DNA of 64,000 bases from assembly GCA_003952965.2 (NCBI GenBank), contig CM025852.1, positions 5,427,591 to 5,491,590 of the forward strand, in the 5' to 3' direction. The notes beneath the pieces were generated by a model. It was not told where the DNA came from, did not search any database, and saw only the letters and a list, made by a program, of their open reading frames with translations. Every line of letters begins with the position of its first letter. The stretch's first letter is position 1. This document shows positions 58,300 to 64,000 of the stretch, in pieces. The translations under genes were made by a program, and so were the position numbers. The stretch comes from Morella rubra (taxonomy: Eukaryota; Streptophyta; Magnoliopsida; Fagales; Myricaceae).

Positions 58300-58822
58300 A
58301 TAGAAGTGAGAATCGACGAAAACTACACCAGCTCTCAAAAAAGTTGTCAAAAAAGAGGATGAGCTGGTCAAGAAATACGAGAATGACCATTTTGTACACT
58401 CTGTCATATTTTGGAAACCCAATCCTTCATTAAGCTAATCAATTAAAACCATTTCCTGCCATTATTTCTTTCTTTTGCTACCGAAAAATAGTTGTATACC
58501 AATTGATTTAGTTAGGGTTGTAATGAAGCCGAGTCGAGCTGAGGAGTTGTTGGCTCGAACTCGGCTCCACCAAAATCAACCAAGATCTACCTGGACTCAA
58601 CCTTGAGTCTTACAATGCAAATGAACCGAGCCGAGGTGAGTTCCTTTCTTCATAAATCAAGACATAAACACCTTTCACCCTATAAATCAAACACTTCTTG
58701 ACAAGTACAAAAGAAATAGAGAAAGACCTCGTGATAGACAAAGGCGTATGATCAAAAACACTTTCAGAAATCTGCCGATTTGTCCGTCGCGGTCAAGTAT
58801 CCACAGCGCTTTTCCATAGCTT
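58300..58822. other. Spacer between FAM32A-like gene and Sirevirus LTR
   Basis: No gene. A short dyad GAGCCGAGTCGAGC / GCTCGAACTCGGCTC lies at about 58529-58568. Confidence 0.5.
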
Positions 58823-60085
58823 TGTATGTCCTAGATTAAGGCAACCCAAGAAGGGGTGAATTGAGTTTTCAAACTTTTTTTTTTAACCCCAAAATCGTGT
58901 TTGCAAAGTAAAGTCTAATTTAGCACAAGTATATAGATGCGATAATAAGTAAAGTGCTAAATGTAAAAATAGGGATAGAGAAGCAAACACGTAATTTTTA
59001 GGTGGTTCGGCAAACCCGCCTACATCCACCCCTCAAGCTCCTTTACAGAGCCTTGAGGTTTTTCCACTATCTTCAAATAGTGTACACCTAGCTTCCGGGT
59101 GCTAGAGACCTTACAAGTGCTTTCCCGAGCTCAACACTCAAACCCCAAGTGATTTTGGGCTCACCACTCACAACCCAACCAAGCTGAGATATACCTTCTC
59201 TAAGCTTCTTCTTTAGTGAACAACCTCACTAAAAGAATCACTTCTTTTGGATAGGAAGATTGAAGAATAAACTCTCTCAAAGAGTGGATATGAAATGGAA
59301 AGCTCTATCTCTTGATTCACACAAAGACAAGGATATGAAAGTGTGTTTTGTGTGAATGATATGAGAAATATAGAATATGAAGGTTTGGTATATTTCTCAA
59401 GTAGTAAAAATGATATGTGGTCGTTGTGTATTATTTTGGATGTTATGAAGGTGTATTTATAGGCCATATATGAAAACTAGCCGTTTATAGCCGTTGGGAG
59501 TCGTTTGTTAAAACGAGCCAGTGACCGCTACATGAACCGGTCGACCGCTTCAAGTTACCATTACCAACTCATATTGTCAGAGCTCAACGGATCTATTTCA
59601 AATCAACTAGTCGACCGTTATACCAAGCGGTCAAAGACCGGTCGATCACTTCACTAGCCGGTCAACCTCTTCAACTTAAGCACATGATCTGGTTCAATTA
59701 AAACCACGTTTTTGACCTCTTTGAAACACCTAATTTTAAAGACTTACTTCCCATAAGTATAAGAAAGGTTTGGGAGTTTGATTGGGGTGTTTTGAAACCT
59801 TTAAAAAAATATTTTAATCTTTCAAACAAAAGGTAAAACGGTTTATGCACGTTTTGAAAGATATGCAAGTGTGATTCAAATCCTTGTCAAAAGTGAAACT
59901 AAGAGTTACAAGTTATACCCTATGGTCTTAAATCTTCACTTTTGAGCTCCTTGCATCTTCTTGATCTTCTTTCTTCAAGTCTTTGGCTTTTTATCAAAAC
60001 GTCTTTGTCTTTGAAGATGTCCGTTTTATAAACTTAATCCATTTATTGAAATCATCAAAATCTCGATTGTGCACAAAAGCCAACA
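58823..60085 (-). repeat. 3' LTR of the Sirevirus-like element
   Basis: On the minus strand it starts TGTTGGCTTTTGTGC next to the purine tract and ends GGACATACA, thus TG...CA. Its end matches the visible part of the other LTR at 63942-64000 (TCCTAGATTAAGGCAACCCA shared), with about five differences in 59 bases. Length 1263 bp. Confidence 0.8.
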
Positions 60086-60098
60086 ATCTCCCCTTTTT
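60086..60098 (-). promoter_or_regulatory. Polypurine tract next to the 3' LTR
   Basis: The minus strand reads AAAAAGGGGAGAT directly before TGTTGG. A second tract (AAAGGGGGAGAAAT, 60246-60259) lies about 160 bp upstream and is itself followed by TGTTGATAG. Repeated purine tracts at this place are known for Sireviruses. Confidence 0.75.
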
Positions 60099-60265
60099 GA
60101 TGATGACAATAAATTGATAGTTTTGGGATGACTTCCCTATCTTTTGCAATTGGACAATCATTTGAAACTTGAGACAAAGCATTAGTAGCCAATATTCATA
60201 ATCCAATTCAGAAGGAGAATATATAGTCATTAAAACTATCAACACATTTCTCCCCCTTTGTCACG

Positions 60266-61591
60266 TCAAAAAGAAAAAAAAAAATACATAAGCAAAGAAA
60301 AGAAAAAAAATAAAATACAAAATACAAATGAAAGGCATATGCAATGAAAATCATGGAGGAGGAAAGCGGGCCATAAAATCCTCATCTCTGCAAAGAACTG
60401 CCTCTGCTCCTCTTGCATAGAAGTAAAATTGTCTTGAATGAACTTGTTCTGTGCCTCATGCATAGCAAGCATCCTCGCCTCGAAAGCAGTGAATCGAGTA
60501 TCAGAAGAAGAGGGAGGGTCGGGATATCTGGTAGAGGAAGGAATAATGAGAGGATCAGCAGCCAAATCAGCATCTACATCAAACTCCATCGTCAGCATCT
60601 AATCAAACTCATCGCCATCTACATCAAACTCCATTGCCTCAGCATCTACCTCCTCACCCTCAGGCTCATCCTCACCTCAGCCACAGCATCACCTTCATCC
60701 TCATCACTATCCTGATGCTTCGGCACCCAAGTATTTCTGGAAGTCCTTCTATAACCCATCCGGGTTAGGACCGTAGTGTCAAATTGTTCACACTTGGTCA
60801 AAGTGTCTCGCTCGCGAGAACTGAGTGCAACCCCAAAATATCGAAATATCTGGGTAAACAAAAAGCCATATGGAAGATTCTTTTTAGAATCACATGCTGC
60901 TTCCATATGTTTGAGCATAATATAAGGGAGGTTGAACTTTCTCTCTTTCAAAAGTCGCTCAATCACGAAGACATCCATAAAAGTCACCTCCTCTCGGTGT
61001 CCACCCCGAGGAATCAGGTTATGGGTGCAGATCAAATGAAGTAACCTCGAACGTACGGATAGTTGGTTGTCATGGATCTTCCTAGGTGCATCTTCTGCCA
61101 CACCATTACCTAGAAGGTAAACTAGGGCTTCTCCATAATCAAAGCCCTTACACACGGGCCAAGTTTTAAACTCATAGGCCCGAATCCCGACATGTGGGAT
61201 ACCCAAAATATCTCCTAGAATAACTTCATTTAAAATAATATCCCGTCCTCCAACCATACTCTTCACGGTAAACAAACCTCCAGCTTCCCACCCAACAGTC
61301 AAATTAGCAAAGAAAAGCCTAACGTATTTGGGAAACACTTCGGTACCCATATCCAATAAATTCCTCCAACCCTGCTTCAAAAATGGACGCTCAATTTCAA
61401 AATCCTGAAAGTGATTCTACATTCACTTTCCTTCCCAACATGACTTTTCTCTTTGAAAAGTCATTGTAATACTTCTCAGCACATTCAGGATTACGGAAAA
61501 AATAATCAGGCTCACCCGTTTGATCCGCTGAAGAACGAGAGGAACCAGTTCGCTCATTTCCAACCATGGCAGCATGCTTTGTCCTTGGCAT
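60266..61591 (-). pseudogene. Env-like / plant transposon protein ORF
   Basis: It starts at 61591 (MPRTKHAAMV) with a Ser-rich N-terminus. The conserved core includes FPKYVRLFFANL, then DIILNEVILGDILGIPH, LLHLICTHNLIPRGGH and LKHMEAACDSKKNLPYGFLF, the plant transposon protein domain found in Sirevirus env-like ORFs. A frame change by one extra T near 61390 separates the first 64 residues from the 244-residue core. After 60646 another frame continues with a coiled-coil-like Gln/Glu-rich stretch and a very hydrophobic end near 60350-60270 that could span a membrane. The role of these ORFs is unknown. Confidence 0.75.
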
Positions 61592-62433
61592 GATGATTGA
61601 GAGTGAGAAAATGAGAGAAAAAGGGCTGAAATGTGAAAATCTAGGGTTAGGGTTTCAAAGGGGGCTGAAATCCCTAATAAGTGAATGCTTGATGGATTTT
61701 GATGTGAATCCACACAAAAAGTGAGGGTTTTGGCCAAATTTGATGGGCTAAAATGATTGGGATGGATTATAGGATAGATTATGGTGTTTCAGGAGGGATT
61801 TGAAAAGGTTTGGGTCGAGAGAGGAGAAGCGGTTCAAGTGAGAAGAGGGTGCGGTCGACCAAAATGTGAACTGTAGTATATATAGGCTCGACGAGGAGGT
61901 CGACCGCTTGGTATAGCGGTTGATGACCATCGACCGCTTGGTAGAACAAGTTCTACTAACCGGTCGACCGCTTCGTGTAGTGGTTCCACATGGTCGACCG
62001 CTACAGAGAACAGCCTTTGAAAAAATAGCTTTTAGTGCCCAAAATGAAATGGAATGATGTATTTGATGAATGTCAAACATGTAACAATATATAAGGACAT
62101 TCTAAACATGTTTAAAACATCAAAACAATGAAAATCCATGGAAATCAATAAAAAAAACATATCAAAGAGCATTTGCATCTAAAAACAATATCTCATCTAA
62201 GATTATGATAAATGCAAGAAATATGTCAAAGATGAATATATTTGCATTTTTAAGATTAACACATAAGGAATCATCATTAACCAACAATTTAGAACATATT
62301 TTTAATCAAGGATTTAGAAGTTACCAAAGGTTTTCCCTTTAGCATTTGTCCTCAAATGTACAAGCCTTCTTGATAGGCAAGTTTTATCCAAGCACTCTTT
62401 ATTGCTTCATCCTTCTTGAGTCCTACAAAGAAA
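61592..62433. other. Non-coding stretch where pol is missing
   Basis: Holds repeated GGTCGACCGCT motifs (61855-62000) and AT-rich sequence. No pol motif was found in any frame. Confidence 0.65.
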
Positions 62434-63887
62434 TCAAGAAACCATTTTTGGTACCCAAGTTTTCTTAGGTCCTTCGGTGTTAGCCTTGGTTCCTTTTGGA
62501 ACCCATGTCTTCTTGAGAGTCTTGCTCCTAAGTTTCTTCAATGCACAATCAAAAATTAGATGCTCATCTTTATTGTAAAAATGACATGTTTGAGTAGGTG
62601 CACAAAAAGACTTAGCCTTCAAAAAATAGTTTTTAAAATATTTTTGATGAATAGAAGGCTTGTATCCTAAGCCACTTTTGTCAAAGACACATCTTTGACT
62701 ACCAAGAATCAAATCCAAAGATTTCTTTCCTTGAGTAAACTTTTCAAGGATTTTGCTTTGAGAAATTATTTTGTTGTTCAAAGCAACTTTCTTTTTTTCA
62801 AATTCTAAAGCTTTTTGTTGGATTAAATCATTTTCAAGCTTTAGAGTATTTCGCTCATTTTCTAATAAATCAATTTCTTTTGAGATCAAAATGAGTTTCT
62901 TTTTCAAGGATGTATATTTTGAACCGAGTTTTTCAAATTGACAAAAAAGTTCATCAAATGCATTTTGAAGTTCAATATATGAAAGTTTAGGTTCATCATC
63001 CGAAGAGTATACCTCATCATCATCCTCAAATGCCATGAGGCACATGTTAGTGATTTCTCCATCTTCTTCGGAGGAGGAGGAGCTTTCATCGTTAACATGC
63101 CATGATGTCTTCTTGTATTTGAGGCTTCTCTTCTCTTTCTTTCTTTTGAGGAAGTTCTTGAACTTTCTAATCATCAAGACTATGTCTTCCTCATCATCAT
63201 CGTCATCTTCGCTTATGGAAGATTTGAGAGCGATCCTTATCTTCTTCTTGCTCTCATCTTCATTTTCGAGCATTTGGATCTCATGGGTCATGAGGGATCC
63301 GAGAAGCTCTTCTAGAGGTAGCTTGTGAGATCTTTAGCCTCTTGAATCGCAGTCACCTTTGCTTCCCAAGACTTTGGTAGTGACCTAAGGATTTTTCTCA
63401 CCAAAGATTTAAAGCATTTATAATGTTGGTAAATCTAGTATACATGTCACTAATGGATTCTTCCGGTGTCATTTTAAATAACTAGTTATGGACAAACATA
63501 CTATTTTGGACTCTTTGACTTGGTTTGTTCCTTCATGTGTAATCTCTAGAGCATGCCAAATTTCTTAGCATTTGTGCAAGAAGATATTCTATTAAACTCT
63601 CCTCTATCTAAAGCATAATATAATATGTTCATAGCTCTTGCATCTAGAGAGATTTTCTTTTTGTCTAGGTCACTATATTCATTTTCATTTTTGAGGGTTT
63701 CAACCTCTCCAACTTTCTTTGTGGGAATATGTGGACCATTCAATATGCATAACCATAAATCATAATCAATAGATTGAAAATAAATACTCATCCTAACTTT
63801 CCAATATGCATAATCACTACCATTTAAGAATGGTGGTCTAAGTGTGGAAAGTCCTTCAACTTGAGTGTTGAAGCTTGAAGTTGCCAT
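62434..63887 (-). pseudogene. Sirevirus-type gag, frame-broken
   Basis: From 63887 it begins MATSSFNTQ and shows the copia gag core: RPPFLNGSDYAYWKVRMSIY, LWLCILNGPHIP, then ARAMNILYYALDRGEFNRIS. The frame breaks near 63555, and several frames are needed to reach the second part (63291-62434). That part has an acidic Ser-rich region, a long coiled coil and a zinc knuckle. The knuckle reads CHFYNKDEHLIFDC, so the second Cys of CX2CX4HX4C is replaced by Tyr. It ends with duplicated KKTWVPK. The protein would package element RNA, but this copy cannot. Confidence 0.85.
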
Positions 63888-63927
63888 TCTAACTCAAGAT
63901 TGTTAAATCTTGTATAACGAGCACCAA

Positions 63928-63939
63928 GCTCTGATACCA
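63928..63939 (-). promoter_or_regulatory. Primer-binding site for initiator tRNA-Met
   Basis: The minus strand reads TGGTATCAGAGC, the usual complement of the initiator tRNA-Met 3' end, two bases inside the 5' LTR end (ACTTACA). Confidence 0.85.
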
Positions 63940-63941
63940 AT

Positions 63942-64000
63942 TGTAAGTCCTAGATTAAGGCAACCCAAGAGGGGGGTGAATTGGGTTTCAAACTTTTTCA
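63942..64000 (-). repeat. 5' LTR end of the Sirevirus-like element (partial)
   Basis: Only 59 bases are inside the window. They match the corresponding end of the 3' LTR at 58823-58881. Confidence 0.8.

Larger units (their letters stand above)
58823..64000 (-). mobile_element. Sirevirus-like Ty1/copia element without pol, running off the window
   Basis: On the minus strand the order is 5' LTR (partly outside), primer-binding site, gag, env-like ORF, polypurine tracts, 3' LTR. The Met-tRNA primer site, CCHC-type gag and an env-like ORF upstream of repeated purine tracts together point to the Sirevirus (SIRE/Maximus) group of Ty1/copia. Between gag (ends 62434) and the env-like ORF (starts 61591) there are only about 840 bp, where protease, integrase, RT and RNase H should occupy about 4 kb. 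The element is therefore a non-autonomous deletion form. Confidence 0.8.

Noticed and set aside
60413-60715. Plus-strand open frame and other shadow frames over the env-like ORF
   Set aside because: They are antisense to the Sirevirus env-like ORF, without any family motif.
1-64000. CRISPR arrays, operons or prokaryotic systems
   Set aside because: Introns, plant gene families and plant retroelements show nuclear plant DNA; no spaced short repeats were seen.

Overview
This is nuclear DNA of a flowering plant, most likely a dicot. It is AT-rich, the genes have GT-AG introns, and the families are plant-type: CLE peptide, DC1 domain, NFD4-like MFS, ACD6-like ankyrin, a Sirevirus retrotransposon, and hAT and Mutator-type MITEs. 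Gene density is low, and much of the window is repeats, captured gene pieces and broken genes. The species cannot be told from the sequence.

Layout. 1-7430 is a copy of 39550-46920, in the same orientation and about 39.5 kb apart. It holds shattered ankyrin (ACD6-like) exons followed by the left part of a hAT element carrying a MITE and a TIR element with a captured SufE fragment. From about 7430 to 19070 lies a large imperfect palindrome centred near 13.49 kb. Its left arm is a noisy, insertion-rich mirror of the right arm, except for one island of about 640 bp that looks identical. The right arm carries a CLE signalling-peptide gene (15170-15418), a SINE and a broken DC1-domain gene (17180-18650). 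An ARM-repeat pseudogene caught between long inverted repeats follows (19640-21265).

The best genes are in the middle: an intact single-exon NFD4-like transporter (21927-23636, minus), a complete three-exon mitochondrial-type CPN10 co-chaperonin (25542-28278, plus), and a six-exon gene for an unrecognised protein of about 120 residues (30171-35481, minus) with MITEs in its introns. From 37.9 kb an ankyrin-fragment array leads into the second copy of the duplicated block. There the hAT element is complete, with an 8-bp target duplication (43834-47379). An ACD6-like ankyrin gene with stops (47941-50260), a decayed Ty3/gypsy element (51090-53960) and a FAM32A-like splicing-factor gene with one premature stop (56616-58183) follow. 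From 58823 to beyond the window end is a Sirevirus-like Ty1/copia element with gag and env-like ORFs but no pol.

The genes do not form a pathway. The main story is structural: a near-identical 7.4-kb duplication joined to a palindrome whose error pattern looks like unpolished long-read sequence, plus two independent captures of host gene fragments by TIR elements. All comparisons were made by eye, so percentages and boundaries are approximate.
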